In this document: in pieces, positions 15,585 to 25,500 of the stretch
Layout of the letters: every line of letters begins with the position of its first letter
How positions within the stretch are numbered: the stretch's first letter is position 1
Assembly (NCBI GenBank): GCA_022828135.1
Contig: JAJEJB010000006.1
Coordinates: 108,363 to 172,362, forward strand
DNA length: 64,000 nt
Reading direction: 5' to 3'
DNA from: Acidimicrobiia bacterium
GTDB lineage: Bacteria > Actinomycetota > Acidimicrobiia > Acidimicrobiales > Aldehydirespiratoraceae
The notes under the pieces: model-generated
What the model was told of the DNA's origin: nothing
The model's input: only the letters and a program-made list of their open reading frames with translations
The model's database searches: none
Translations under genes and position numbers: made by a program

Positions 15585-17327
15585 TCAGGCGGCGCGGCGA
15601 CCCCGGACCAGGCGGCCGGGCCGGGCCCCGGTGTCGACGCCGTCGGCGCGTGTCTGCTCGCCGGCCACGATGGTGGCGGTGTAGCCGTCGGCGTGCTGCA
15701 GCAGGCGCCGACCCCCGGCGGGCAGGTCGTGCACCAGCCGGGGGGTTCGCAGGCTGATCCTGGCATGGTCGATGACATTCAGGTCGGCCCGCTTGCCGGG
15801 CGCCACCACACCCCGATCATTGAGCCCGAACAGGGCGGCGGTGTCCTGGGTCTGCTTGCGCACCACCCATTCGAGCGGCAACTGCTCGCCCCGGCTGCGG
15901 TCCCGGGTCCAGTGGCTGATCATCGTGGTCGGCATCGAGGCGTCGCAGATCAGACCGCAGTGGGCGCCGCCGTCGGAGAGGCCGACAACGGCGCGGGGAT
16001 GGGTCAGCTGCTCGCGGATCACGTCGTGGGTGCCGTCCACATAGTTGAACAGCGGAACCATCAGCAGGGCCCGGCCGTCCTCGGCGCAGAAGGCGTCGTA
16101 GGCGGCCTCGACGGGATCGATGCCGGCCGCGGCGGCTATCGCAGGGATCGAGCGGTCCGGGGTCGGCTCATAGTCGGGAGGGTTGCCGAGCACGTAGAGC
16201 TTGTCGAGCATCTTGGACACGAGCACACTCACGCCCTCCTGCATGCCGCCCCGGCGCTCGCCGTCGGCTTCGGAGAGGATGGCGGCCCGTACCGCCGGGT
16301 CGCGCAATCGCTCGATGCGCTCGTCGATCTCGAGGTGCTCGATGGCGCGGTAGCTGGGACGCAGGATGAAGGGATGGCTCGTCTGCCAGCCCGCCAGCAG
16401 GCCGAACGGGCGCCCGGCCACCTGCGGATACAGCTGCGCGCCCTCCTCCGCCGCCTGCAGGGACACGTCCATCAGCTCGCGCCACAGGTCGGGCGCAGCA
16501 GGCACCTGCAGCAGGGCGAAGCTGACCGGCTGGTCGATCTTGGCCGACAGCCGCCTCATCCACTCGACTTCGGAGCGAGGCTTGACGATGTCCTCGCCCG
16601 CCGATCCCACCGGAGCCAGCTCGAAGACTCCTCCCCCGCCGTCGCGCAGCCCGCGGCCCAGGCCGAACAGCTCGTCCTCCGCCGCGAACGTTCCCGGCAC
16701 GGGCTCGCCGTCCATGGCCTTGTGGGCCAGCGTGCGCGACGTCGACACACCCAGCGCTCCGGCGGCCACCGCGTCGGCCACGATGTGCTCCATGCGGGCA
16801 ATCTCATCGGTGTCGGCCGGCTCGTTGCGGGCGCCGCGCTCGCCCATCACGTAGGCCCGCACCGCCCCGTGAGGGACCTGGGTTCCCACATCGATGGCCC
16901 AGCTGTGGCCGTCGAGGGCATCGAGGTAGTCGCCGAAGGACTCCCAACCCCATGTGATCCCCTCGGACAGCGCGGCTCCGGGGATGTCCTCCACGCCCTC
17001 CATCAGCTGGATCAGCCACTCCTCGGTGCCGGGTCGGACCGGCGCGAAGCCCACTCCGCAGTTGCCCATGACGACAGTGGTCACGCCATGGCCCGAACTG
17101 GGCTCGAGCAGGTCGTCCCAGGTGGCCTGGCCGTCGTAGTGGGTGTGCACGTCCACGAAGCCGGGAGTGACGATCTGGTCAGAGGCGTCGATGGTGCGGG
17201 CCGCGTCGCCGGGCAGCTCGGGGTCGACAGCCACGATCTTGTCGCCAACCACCCCTACATCGGCGTGGCGAGGCGGTTCGCCGGTGCCGTCGACAAGCAG
17301 GCCACCGCTGATCTTTAGGTCGTACAT
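15585..17327 (-). CDS. N-acyl-D-amino-acid deacylase-like amidohydrolase
   Basis: Metal-dependent hydrolase of amidohydrolase family 3, which in characterised members removes acyl groups from N-acyl-D-amino acids. 580 residues, with the opening beta-sandwich strand and the metal motif [13 protein letters not shown] near residues 70-82, [10 protein letters not shown], the later [14 protein letters not shown] with a metal-binding Asp, and the closing [11 protein letters not shown]. Length is usual for the group (480-580). It lies 42 bp downstream of a peptide-type ABC binding protein and 9 bp upstream of the SDR, so a peptide or acyl-amino-acid catabolic role fits. The precise substrate is not determinable. 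Confidence 0.88.
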   Translation of the reverse strand: MYDLKISGGLLVDGTGEPPRHADVGVVGDKIVAVDPELPGDAARTIDASDQIVTPGFVDVHTHYDGQATWDDLLEPSSGHGVTTVVMGNCGVGFAPVRPGTEEWLIQLMEGVEDIPGAALSEGITWGWESFGDYLDALDGHSWAIDVGTQVPHGAVRAYVMGERGARNEPADTDEIARMEHIVADAVAAGALGVSTSRTLAHKAMDGEPVPGTFAAEDELFGLGRGLRDGGGGVFELAPVGSAGEDIVKPRSEVEWMRRLSAKIDQPVSFALLQVPAAPDLWRELMDVSLQAAEEGAQLYPQVAGRPFGLLAGWQTSHPFILRPSYRAIEHLEIDERIERLRDPAVRAAILSEADGERRGGMQEGVSVLVSKMLDKLYVLGNPPDYEPTPDRSIPAIAAAAGIDPVEAAYDAFCAEDGRALLMVPLFNYVDGTHDVIREQLTHPRAVVGLSDGGAHCGLICDASMPTTMISHWTRDRSRGEQLPLEWVVRKQTQDTAALFGLNDRGVVAPGKRADLNVIDHARISLRTPRLVHDLPAGGRRLLQHADGYTATIVAGEQTRADGVDTGARPGRLVRGRRAA

Positions 17328-17369
17328 GGCTTGGACTCTAGAGGCCGGTGAGCGGCCAGTCCTCGCGGA

Positions 17370-19367
17370 CTACTGGTCGGTCCGGTAGAGGTAGCGGATG
17401 TCCCACAGCGCGTACAGGGTGGGCGTGGTGTTGCCGAAGACGTTTCGGGTGGCTGTGAGCCGCTCGGACAGAGTCGTGTAGATGAGGGGCACGTTGGAGG
17501 CCGCTATCTCCTGGGCGTTCAGGTAGTACCGCACCCGCCGAGCGTGGTCGAGCTCTTGGCTTCCCAACACGTACATCGCGTCGATCTCGGCTTCCCAGTC
17601 GGTGGCCGGCTCGGGCTGGTTGGGGTACCACAGGTGCAGGTCCCCGGTGCTGTGCCACAGGGTGATCCCGCCGTAGGGGTCGGACCCTCCGGTGAAGCCG
17701 ATGACGACGGCCTCCCAGTCGTAGGTACTGACCAGCTGGCCGACGAGCTCGCCGAAGTCGATCGCCTCGTAGTCCACCGCGAGCCCGATGGCCCCCATTC
17801 CCTCGTGGATGATCCGGGTGACCTCCTGTCGCACGCTGTTGCCGGTGTTGGTCACCAGCTTGAACTCGATCTCGTTGCCGTCGGAGTCCTCGCGGATCCC
17901 GTCGCCGTCGGTGTCGGTCCAGCCGAGGTTGTCGAGGATCGCGTTGGCCTTGTCAAGGTCGTAGGGGTAGCGCCTGACGTCCGGGTTGTGGAAGTCGCCG
18001 GCCGAGGGGCTCACGGAGGACCACTGCGGATAGCCGAGGCCGTGCTGGACGTCTTCGATGATGGCGTCCTTGTCGATGCTGTGGGCCACGGCCTGGCGGA
18101 ACTGGACGTTGCCGAACCAGTCCAGCTTGTGGTCGGCGACGTAGGGCTCTCCGGTGTCGGGACTGACGCCCGGATTGACGTTGAACGTGAGGAACGTCGT
18201 GCCGAAGTTGGGCCCCCGCCGGTGGATCGTGAAGTTTCCCTCTTCCTGGAGGGGCTCGAGTTGGGCGTACTCCTCGCCGAGAACGCCGTGGACATCGGAG
18301 TCGCCCGCCATGAACCCGGCCAACTCCGCGTCCAGGTCTTCGACGATGTTGTGGACGACCCGGTCGAGATACGGAAGGCGGTGGCCCTCGTCGTCGGTCA
18401 GCCAGTAGTCGGGGTTGCGGGCCAGGACCACTCTCTCGCCGGGCTCGTAGCTCTCGATGGTGAATGGGCCGGTGCCGATGATCTCTGCGGGGTCGGTGTC
18501 GATGTCCCACGTCTCGACGAAGGTGCCGTCGTCTACATGGGTCTCGAGGATGTGCTTGGGGTATATCGCCGTGCCCATCGAACGCAGGAACGGGGCGAAC
18601 GGCACCGGCAGGGAGAACTCGACGGTGTGGTCGTCGATCGCCTCCACGTCCATGTGGCCCTCCTGCCATTCGCCGTCGTTGTCCAGGTAGAGGAACTCGA
18701 AGGTGGAGCGGCTGCTGGCGGGAATGTCGTGGTTGAAGATGATGCGGTTGAAGGTGAAGTCCACGTCGTGGGCCGTGAAGGGCTCACCGTCGTGCCAGGT
18801 GACGTCTTGCCGCAGGTAGAAAGTCCATGTCAGACCGTCTTCAGAGCGCTCCCAGGACTCGGCCAGTTCGGGCTCCACTGAATCGGTCAGCCATGAGGTC
18901 AAGGTGAGGCCCTCGAAGAGGTACCCCAGCACTCCCGACGATGAAGCGTCGTTGGAGATGGCCAGGTTGAAGGTGAGCGGCTCGGAGATGGTTGTGATGG
19001 TGAGCGCTCCCCCCGGAGTGCCGATCGAGTACTCGAACTGCTCGGCGTTGTTCTTGAGGCGGTCCACGGTCGACATGTCCTCGGGTGTGGCAGCCTCGTC
19101 GACCGGCTCCACGGCATCCTCGACCGGCTCAGCATCCTCGACCGGCTCAGCATCCTCGACCGGCTCAGCATCCTCGACCGGCTCAGCATCCTCAACCGGC
19201 TCAGCATCCTCAACCGGCTCAGCATCCTCAACCGGCTCAGGCTCCTCGGCGGGCGCAAGATCGCCAGTCACCGGAGCGTCGGTACTCTGACCGCCCGAGC
19301 ATGCAACAACCAGAAGCACAGCCACAGCCAGAGAAGCGAGAAGAACAAGCCTGGGAATGAGTCTCAT
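17370..19367 (-). CDS. Peptide/nickel-type ABC transporter substrate-binding lipoprotein (SBP family 5)
   Basis: Extracytoplasmic solute receptor for oligopeptide-like ligands. 665 residues from ATG 19367, which gives a lipoprotein signal peptide with the lipidation Cys at residue 23 (VVACSGG). A low-complexity linker of tandem EDAEPV units (residues ~45-95) tethers the binding domain. The domain has SBP-5 features such as YLFEGLTLTSW, TFYLRQDVTWHDGEPFTAHDVDFTFNR and RNPDYW. The frame is open further upstream, but that extension would run antisense through the hydrolase gene and is rejected. No cognate permease or ATPase genes adjoin, so they must be elsewhere. Divergent from the alpha/beta hydrolase with only 33 bp between starts. 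Confidence 0.92.
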   Translation of the reverse strand: MRLIPRLVLLASLAVAVLLVVACSGGQSTDAPVTGDLAPAEEPEPVEDAEPVEDAEPVEDAEPVEDAEPVEDAEPVEDAEPVEDAVEPVDEAATPEDMSTVDRLKNNAEQFEYSIGTPGGALTITTISEPLTFNLAISNDASSSGVLGYLFEGLTLTSWLTDSVEPELAESWERSEDGLTWTFYLRQDVTWHDGEPFTAHDVDFTFNRIIFNHDIPASSRSTFEFLYLDNDGEWQEGHMDVEAIDDHTVEFSLPVPFAPFLRSMGTAIYPKHILETHVDDGTFVETWDIDTDPAEIIGTGPFTIESYEPGERVVLARNPDYWLTDDEGHRLPYLDRVVHNIVEDLDAELAGFMAGDSDVHGVLGEEYAQLEPLQEEGNFTIHRRGPNFGTTFLTFNVNPGVSPDTGEPYVADHKLDWFGNVQFRQAVAHSIDKDAIIEDVQHGLGYPQWSSVSPSAGDFHNPDVRRYPYDLDKANAILDNLGWTDTDGDGIREDSDGNEIEFKLVTNTGNSVRQEVTRIIHEGMGAIGLAVDYEAIDFGELVGQLVSTYDWEAVVIGFTGGSDPYGGITLWHSTGDLHLWYPNQPEPATDWEAEIDAMYVLGSQELDHARRVRYYLNAQEIAASNVPLIYTTLSERLTATRNVFGNTTPTLYALWDIRYLYRTDQ
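19119..19226 (-). repeat. 18-bp tandem repeat array (six units) in coding sequence
   Basis: Six consecutive 18-bp units, CTCGACCGGCTCAGCATC on the plus strand (four copies) then CTCAACCGGCTCAGCATC (two copies), with degenerate units on both sides. They encode the EDAEPV linker of the binding lipoprotein. The near identity, including synonymous positions, points to recent slippage or unequal exchange, so copy number probably varies between strains. Confidence 0.95.
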
Positions 19368-19400
19368 GCAGCAGAACGCTACCTCCCGGGGAGCACGCCG

Positions 19401-20180
19401 ATGACCGCCGCACCCACTACCGAGCGATTCGAGTTCGCGGGCAGTGCCGGGGCGAAGCTGGCGGCTGTGCTTCACCATCCTGGCGACGGCACTGCCGTGG
19501 TCGGGGCGGCCCTGCTGTGCCACTGCTTCACCTGCTCCAAGGACCTGTTCACCACCACCCGCATCGCCAAGGGCCTGGCCGGAGGCGGGTACCTGACCCT
19601 GGCCTTCGACTTCACCGGCCTGGGCGAGAGCGGAGGCGAGCTGGCCGAGACGACGGTGGCCACCAACGTCAGCGACATCACCGCAGCCGCGGTGGCGCTG
19701 ATCCGCCGCGGGGCCGGACCGTGCGTGCTGGTCGGGCACAGCCTGGGCGGGGCGGCCGCGGTGCTGGCCGCATCCCGCCTGCACACGGTGGCCCAGGTGG
19801 TGGCGGTGGCATCCCCGGCCTCGGTCGCCCACGTGGAGCATCTCTTCTCCGACGATGCCCTGGAGCAGATCCGCTCCCAGGGCTCGGGCGAGGTGAGGAT
19901 CGGACCCAATCCGGTGAGGATCGGTCGGGACTTCCTCGACGACTTGCACCAGCACGATGTGGCTGCCGCTGCGGCCTCGTTGGGTCGGCCCATGCTGGTG
20001 GTCCAGGCCGGAGCCGACACCGTGGTGGACCGCGAGCAGACCGAGGCACTGGCCCGGGCCGGCTCGGCGACCCTGCACACCATCGCCGGCGCCGACCATC
20101 TCTTCACCGATCGCCGCCATTCCGACGAGCTGGTCCTGACCATCCTCGACTGGCTGACAGGCGTGAGAGGCGGGGCCTGA
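19401..20180 (+). CDS. Alpha/beta hydrolase
   Basis: Serine hydrolase of the alpha/beta fold. 259 residues with the nucleophile elbow GHSLGG near residue 114, an upstream oxyanion region (LLCHCFTCSKDL) where many members have HG, the catalytic Asp in QAGADTVVD, and His in GADHLFTDRR near the end. The family resembles dienelactone hydrolase/OsmC-associated hydrolases, but no substrate can be named. ATG 19401 is only 33 bp from the divergently transcribed lipoprotein gene, so the promoters overlap. It ends 69 bp before imuA'. Confidence 0.88.
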   Translation: MTAAPTTERFEFAGSAGAKLAAVLHHPGDGTAVVGAALLCHCFTCSKDLFTTTRIAKGLAGGGYLTLAFDFTGLGESGGELAETTVATNVSDITAAAVALIRRGAGPCVLVGHSLGGAAAVLAASRLHTVAQVVAVASPASVAHVEHLFSDDALEQIRSQGSGEVRIGPNPVRIGRDFLDDLHQHDVAAAAASLGRPMLVVQAGADTVVDREQTEALARAGSATLHTIAGADHLFTDRRHSDELVLTILDWLTGVRGGA

Positions 20181-20223
20181 TCACTGAGAGCCAGCGTGAC
20201 AGCGTCAGCTCAACTGGCTAAAG

Positions 20224-20237
20224 CGAACATATGTTTG
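20224..20237 (+). promoter_or_regulatory. LexA (SOS) box with -10 and leaderless start for imuA'
   Basis: CGAACATATGTTTG matches the actinobacterial/Gram-positive LexA consensus CGAAC-N4-GTTCG at all but one position. A -10 element TATATT follows at 20238-20243, and the ATG of imuA' is at 20250, where transcription would begin, so the message is probably leaderless. LexA bound here would cover the promoter and repress imuA'-imuB-dnaE2 until DNA damage. Confidence 0.85.
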
Positions 20238-20249
20238 TATATTGGGCTG

Positions 20250-20993
20250 ATGGCGGACCCCTCCACGGCGCGGGCACTATCCACCCGGCTCGACGCGCCC
20301 GGCGGGACAGCCCATGAGCGGCGACTCCTCGTGGAGGAGGCCCTGTCGCCGCTGCTGCCGGAGGGCAGCATCCGGCGGGGCACCGCGGTAGCGGTCGGTG
20401 GCCACGGTTCGATAACGCTGGCGGTGGCGCTGGCGGCCGAGGCCTCCCGGCAGGGCGGTTGGGTGGCCGTGGTGGGGATGGCCGACTTGGGCGTGGCCGC
20501 TCTGGCCGAGAGAGGTGTCGACTTGGGCCGCTGGGCCCTGATCGATCTGCCTGCAGCGACCAGGGGCGGGAGCCTGGCCGCGGACGTGCTGGGCGCGGTG
20601 GTGGGCGGTTTCGATCTCGTGCTGCTGGGACCCTCGATCCGGATGGCGGGTACGACGGCGCGGCGGCTGCTGGCCCGGATGCGCGAGCACGGCGCCTCGC
20701 TGGTCTGCGCTCTCGGCAGCGCCTCGACAGACATCGTGTCCGGCCTGCAGCCGGAAGTCCGGTTGATGATCGAGCAGGCACGGTGGACCGGCATCGACGG
20801 TGGGCACGGGCGGCTGCTGGCCCGCAAAGCCGAGGTGACTGTCGGAGGCCGGGGCGCGGCGTCCCGGCCACGCCGGATGCTTGTCTGGCTGCCCTCGGAA
20901 GATGGCCGGGTGGTCTGTGCCGATCCCACCCAGGCCTCCGACTTCGGTCTTGGCCGCGACTTCGAAGACGTCAGGGCACGCCGAGCGGGCTAG
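20250..20993 (+). CDS. imuA: ImuA'-like mutasome protein (RecA-fold)
   Basis: Accessory protein of the damage-induced mutasome, which helps recruit ImuB and DnaE2 for translesion synthesis. 247 residues, weakly RecA-like: a RRGTAVAVGGHGSITLAVALAAEA stretch in two parts around the Walker A position near residues 42-64 (without a canonical GKS/T), then alternating strand and helix with DLVLLGPS. Absence of a proper P-loop is known in ImuA' proteins. ATG 20250 is chosen over the in-frame ATG 20196 because the latter lies upstream of the SOS promoter. Identification rests mainly on position directly before imuB and dnaE2 and on the SOS box. Confidence 0.85.
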   Translation: MADPSTARALSTRLDAPGGTAHERRLLVEEALSPLLPEGSIRRGTAVAVGGHGSITLAVALAAEASRQGGWVAVVGMADLGVAALAERGVDLGRWALIDLPAATRGGSLAADVLGAVVGGFDLVLLGPSIRMAGTTARRLLARMREHGASLVCALGSASTDIVSGLQPEVRLMIEQARWTGIDGGHGRLLARKAEVTVGGRGAASRPRRMLVWLPSEDGRVVCADPTQASDFGLGRDFEDVRARRAG

Positions 20994-21014
20994 CCGCCCG
21001 GCCCGACACGACCG

Positions 21015-22544
21015 ATGTCCCTCGAACCCTCGCTTCTGCAACCCCAAGCACAGCCCGAGCGGATGGTCGCGGTGGACCTGGGCGACATCGACGCTCACCA
21101 CTGCGAGCCGGTGGCCGCCGCGCTGGAGCGGTTCACTCCCCTGTCCGAGGCGCTGCGGCCCGGATTGCATGTGTTCGGAGTGAGGGGGCCGTCACGCTAC
21201 TTCGGCGGCGAACAGGCCCTGTCCGCACTCGTCGTCAGTGCTGCCGCCGACGCAGTGCCATCAGCATCGAGGATCGGGGTGGGCGTGGCCGACGGGCTCT
21301 TCGCGGCCGGTCTCGCCGCCCGCGTAGCACCACAGGCGCCGGCAACCTCCACCCCGCAGGCGCCTGCTGTCGAAGAGCGCGGCAGTTGCTGCACCTCCAC
21401 AGCCGTCTTAGTGGTGCCGCCACAGCAGGGCCAGCACTTCCTGGACAGCTTGCCCCTGACTTTTCTGGCCGATCCGATCTCGCCTCTATTCTCCGAGGAC
21501 GGCACGGAGGCGCTGCTCGACGTGCTGTGGCGGCTGGGGGTGCGGACGCTGGGCAATCTGGCCGCGCTGAGCGAGGCCGATGTTCTGGGGCGCTTCGGCT
21601 GGCCGGGACTGCTGGCCCACCGCCTGGCCTGTGGGCTCGACGACCGCTCGCTGCAGGTCCAGCCCGCTCCGGGCAACTCCGCCGTGGAGGCCGAGATCGA
21701 TCCGCCCGCCGACCGGATCGAGACGGTGGCGTTCATGGCCCGAGCGCTGGCCGACGACATGGTGGGCCGGCTGGCCCGCGACGGCCTGGACTGCGTGAGC
21801 ATCGGCATCGAGGCGGAATCCGACAGCGGCCATGCCAGCCGCCGCCGCTGGCGCCACGAACTCCGCTTCGGCGCGGCGGACATCGTTGATCGGGTGCGCT
21901 GGCAGCTGGAGGGCTGGTACCGGTCGCCCGAGCGCCCGACGGGCCCGGTCACGCTCATCCGGATCACGCCCTGCGTGACGGCTCTCGCCGACGGCCGCCA
22001 GCTCGGCATGTGGGGCGCGAGGAGCGAGGCCGACGAGCGGGCGGCCAGGACGTTGGCCCGGGTGCAGGGGCTGCTGGGCGCCGAGTCGGTGACCGTGCCT
22101 CGCCTGGCCGGCGGACGCCGCCCCACCGATACCGGCCGCCGGATGCCGCTCTTCGATGCCGCAACTGAAGCCCAAGCCCACCCCAAGAGGGCCAAGAAGA
22201 AAGCCAAGGCCGCCGAGGCTCCCTGGTCGGGGCGGCTGCCGGCACCGTCGCCTGCCGTCGTGCTGGCCCAGCCTGAGCCGATCACGGTCACCGACTGCGG
22301 GGGCGCGCCGGTTACCGTCGGCGGCCGGGGCGAGGTGAGTGCGCCGCCGTGGCATATGACGGACTCTGCAGGTCACTGCCGAGCGGTTCTTGCCTGGGCC
22401 GGGCCGTGGCCGCTGGACGAGCGCTGGTGGCGTCCGTCCGCTCGCCGCCGCCAGGCTCGCTTCCAGGTAATCCTCGACGACGGCTCGGCCCACCTCTGTG
22501 TGCTGGAGAACGGCCGCTGGTGGCGCGAGGCCACCTACGACTGA
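21015..22544 (+). CDS. imuB: ImuB, Y-family DNA polymerase-like mutasome adaptor
   Basis: Inactive Y-family polymerase homologue that bridges the beta clamp and DnaE2 in mutagenic repair. 509 residues: palm/fingers-like region (MVAVDLGDIDAHHCEP; GVRGPSRYFGGEQAL), helix-hairpin-helix region (LWRLGVRTLGNLAALSEADV), little-finger region, and a C-terminal domain ending AHLCVLENGRWWREATYD. The conserved SIDE motif of active Y-family polymerases is replaced by YFGGEQ, consistent with a non-catalytic role. It starts 21 bp after imuA' and stops 11 bp before dnaE2. The length fits ImuB of mycobacteria (~520). Confidence 0.93.
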   Translation: MSLEPSLLQPQAQPERMVAVDLGDIDAHHCEPVAAALERFTPLSEALRPGLHVFGVRGPSRYFGGEQALSALVVSAAADAVPSASRIGVGVADGLFAAGLAARVAPQAPATSTPQAPAVEERGSCCTSTAVLVVPPQQGQHFLDSLPLTFLADPISPLFSEDGTEALLDVLWRLGVRTLGNLAALSEADVLGRFGWPGLLAHRLACGLDDRSLQVQPAPGNSAVEAEIDPPADRIETVAFMARALADDMVGRLARDGLDCVSIGIEAESDSGHASRRRWRHELRFGAADIVDRVRWQLEGWYRSPERPTGPVTLIRITPCVTALADGRQLGMWGARSEADERAARTLARVQGLLGAESVTVPRLAGGRRPTDTGRRMPLFDAATEAQAHPKRAKKKAKAAEAPWSGRLPAPSPAVVLAQPEPITVTDCGGAPVTVGGRGEVSAPPWHMTDSAGHCRAVLAWAGPWPLDERWWRPSARRRQARFQVILDDGSAHLCVLENGRWWREATYD

Positions 22545-22555
22545 GCTTCCTCACG

Positions 22556-25500
22556 ATGGGGTTCGACAACCCGATCATCCCCTGGCGGGAGCTGGAGCGC
22601 CGCCTGTCGGACCGGGCGGGCGCGCCGCAGTGGTCGAACGGGAACCGCAGGAGCGGCCGCGCTTCCTCCAATGGAGCCGGCGTGGTCCGCAGTCTCCCCC
22701 GCGGCCAAGCCGGCAGAGGCTCCGGGCTGCCCCGAGTGCCGTATGCGGAGCTGCATGCCCGCTCACGGTTCAGCTTCATGGACGGCTCGTCGAACCCGGA
22801 GGAGCTGGTGGCCGAGGCCGTCCGGCTCGAGCTCGACTCTCTGGCGATCACCGACCGGGACGGCTTCTACGGGGTGGTGCGGTTCGCTGAGGCCGCCGAG
22901 GAGGCCGGCCTGCCCACCGTGTTCGGCGCCGAACTCACCCTCGGTCTGCCCGGCTCGTCCCGACGGTCCTCCCCGGCCCGTGCGTCTGAGCGGCGCAGGC
23001 GGGGCCGCTCGGTGGTGGTGCTGGCCCGTGACCCGGTCGGATACGCAGCGCTGGGCACGCTGATCAGCAAGGCTCACATGGCCGGCAGCAAGGGCGAGCC
23101 CCGGCTGCCGACCGAGACATTCCTGGAAGCGGCCGCGGCCCACCGCGACCGGTGGGCGATCCTCACCGGCGCGCACGGCGGCGCGGTGCCCTCGGCGCTG
23201 GTCGAGCACGGTCCCCGGGCCGCGGCCGCCGAACTCGACCGGCTGACCGACGCGGCCGGAGCCGGCAACGTGTACGTGGAGCTGTGGGACCACGGCGACC
23301 CGCTGGACTCCCACCGCAACGACGCCCTGGCCGAGCTCGGCGTGCGCCGCGGGGTTCAGCCGGTGTGCGCCAACGCGGTGCGCTACGCCACGCCCGGCGG
23401 CCGGCGCCTGGCCGACGCCCTGGCCGCAGCCGGCGACCGGCGCGGCCTCGACGACCACGACGGCTGGCTCGGCGCCTGGGGCGGGGCCCACCTGCGCTCC
23501 GGGGTCGAGCAGGCCCGCCGCTTCATCCGCTACCCCGGCGCGGTGGAGGCCACGGCCCGGCTGGGATCTGAGTGCGCCTTCAGCCTGTCGCTGGTGGCGC
23601 CGGAACTGCCGCCCTACCCGTGCCCCGACGGCCTCGACGAGGCCGCCTTCCTGCGCCGGCTCGCCACCGAAGGCGCCGTGGCCCGCTACGGCCCGCCAGA
23701 GGCCGAGCGGGTGCCGGGCGCCTGGCGCCAGGTCGAGCACGAGCTCGACATGATCGAGCAGCTCGGATTCCCGGGCTACTTCCTGGTGGTGTGGGACATC
23801 GCGTCGTTCTGCCGCAGCCGCGACATCTACTGCCAGGGCCGGGGGTCGGCCGCCAATTCAGCGGTCTGCTACGTGCTGGGCATCACCAACGTGGACTCGG
23901 TGGCGCTGGGCCTGCTGTTCGAGCGGTTCCTGTCGCCCGAGCGGGACGGCCCGCCCGACATCGACATCGACATCGAGAGCGGCCGGCGCGAGGAGGTGAT
24001 CCAGTACGTGTACGGGCGCTACGGCCGGGACCGCACCGCGCTGGTGGCCAACGTGATCGCCTACCGGGCCCGCTCGGCGGTGCGGGACATGGCCCGGGCG
24101 CTGGGCCATCCGCCCGCCCGACAGGACAGCTGGGCCAAGTCGCTGGACCGTCGGGGAGGGCTGGGCACGGGCGACGGCGAGGGCGACCCCGCCGAGGGCG
24201 CCGGCATACCCGCCGACGTGCTGGCGCTGGCCGCAGAGGCCGAGGGAGGGCCACGGCATCTGGGCATCCACCCGGGCGGGATGGTGATCTGCGACCGGCC
24301 CATCGCCGAGGTGTGCCCGGTGGAGTGGGCGTCGATGGCCGACCGGTCGGTGCTGCAGTGGGACAAGGACGACTGCGCGGCGGCGGGTCTGGTGAAGTTC
24401 GACCTGCTGGGGCTGGGGATGCTCTCCGCGCTGCACTTCGCGGTGGACCTGGTGGCCTCAGCCCACGGCGAGCGCATCGACTTGGCCGCACTGCCCCAGG
24501 ACTCCGCCGTGTACGACATGCTGTGCGAGGCCGACTCGGTGGGCGTGTTCCAGGTGGAGTCGAGGGCGCAGATGGCCACGCTGCCCCGGCTGCGGCCCCG
24601 ATGCTTCTACGACCTGGTGGTGGAGGTGGCGCTGATCCGGCCCGGGCCGATCCAGGGCGGCTCGGTGCATCCCTACATACGGCGCCGCAACGGAGTTGAG
24701 CCCGTCACCTACCTGCATCCCCTTCTGGAGCGTTCGCTGGCCAAGACGCTGGGGGTGCCGCTGTTCCAGGAGCAGCTCATGCAGATGGCCATCGATGTGG
24801 CCGGGTTCACGCCGGCGGAGTCCGACGAGTTGCGCCGGGCCATGGGGGCCAAACGGTCGGTCGAGCGTATGGAGCGGCTGAAGGGCCGGTTCTTCGCGGG
24901 GATGGCCGAGCGCGGCATCGGCGCAGAGGCAGGCGAGCAGATCTGGCACAAGATGGTGGCCTTCGCCACGTACGGGTTCCCCGAGAGCCACTCGGTGTCG
25001 TTCTCCTACCTGGTGTACGCCTCGGCGTGGATCAAGCTGCACTATCCGGCCGCGTTCTGCGCGGCGCTGCTCAACGCCCAGCCGATGGGCTTCTACTCGC
25101 CCCATTCGCTGTGCCAGGACGCCCGCCGCCACGGTGTGACTGTGCTCGGCCCAGACGTGAACCGGTCGGCCGGCGCGGCCGTGCTGGAGCCTTGCGAGAC
25201 CTCCACGGGCGGGGTGGCGGTACGCCTGGGCCTGTCGTCGGTTCGGGGCATGGGCCCGGAGCTGGCTGATGCCATAGCCGCCGGCGCCCCGTATGACTCG
25301 ATGGAGCATCTGGTCCGGGCCATGTCGGAGGAGCGGCCGCTGGACCTGCCGGTGCTGGAGGCGCTGGCCGCGGCCGGGGCGTTCGACTCGCTGGGTTTGG
25401 ACCGGCGCGAGGCCCTGTGGGCGGCCGGCGCCGCGGCGCAGTCGGGTGCCAGCCGTCTGCCCGGCGCGGTCACCGGAACGAGGGTGCCGGAGCTGCGGCC

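Noticed and set aside
14778..17318. 846-codon plus-strand open frame opposite the SDR and deacylase genes
   Set aside because: Shadow frame; the minus-strand products carry complete catalytic motifs.
19119..19226. CRISPR-like array
   Set aside because: The 18-bp units are directly contiguous with no spacers, and they are translated in frame as EDAEPV.
19368..20120. N-terminal extension of the SBP-5 lipoprotein
   Set aside because: It would run antisense through the alpha/beta hydrolase gene and bury the lipoprotein signal peptide, which begins cleanly at ATG 19367.
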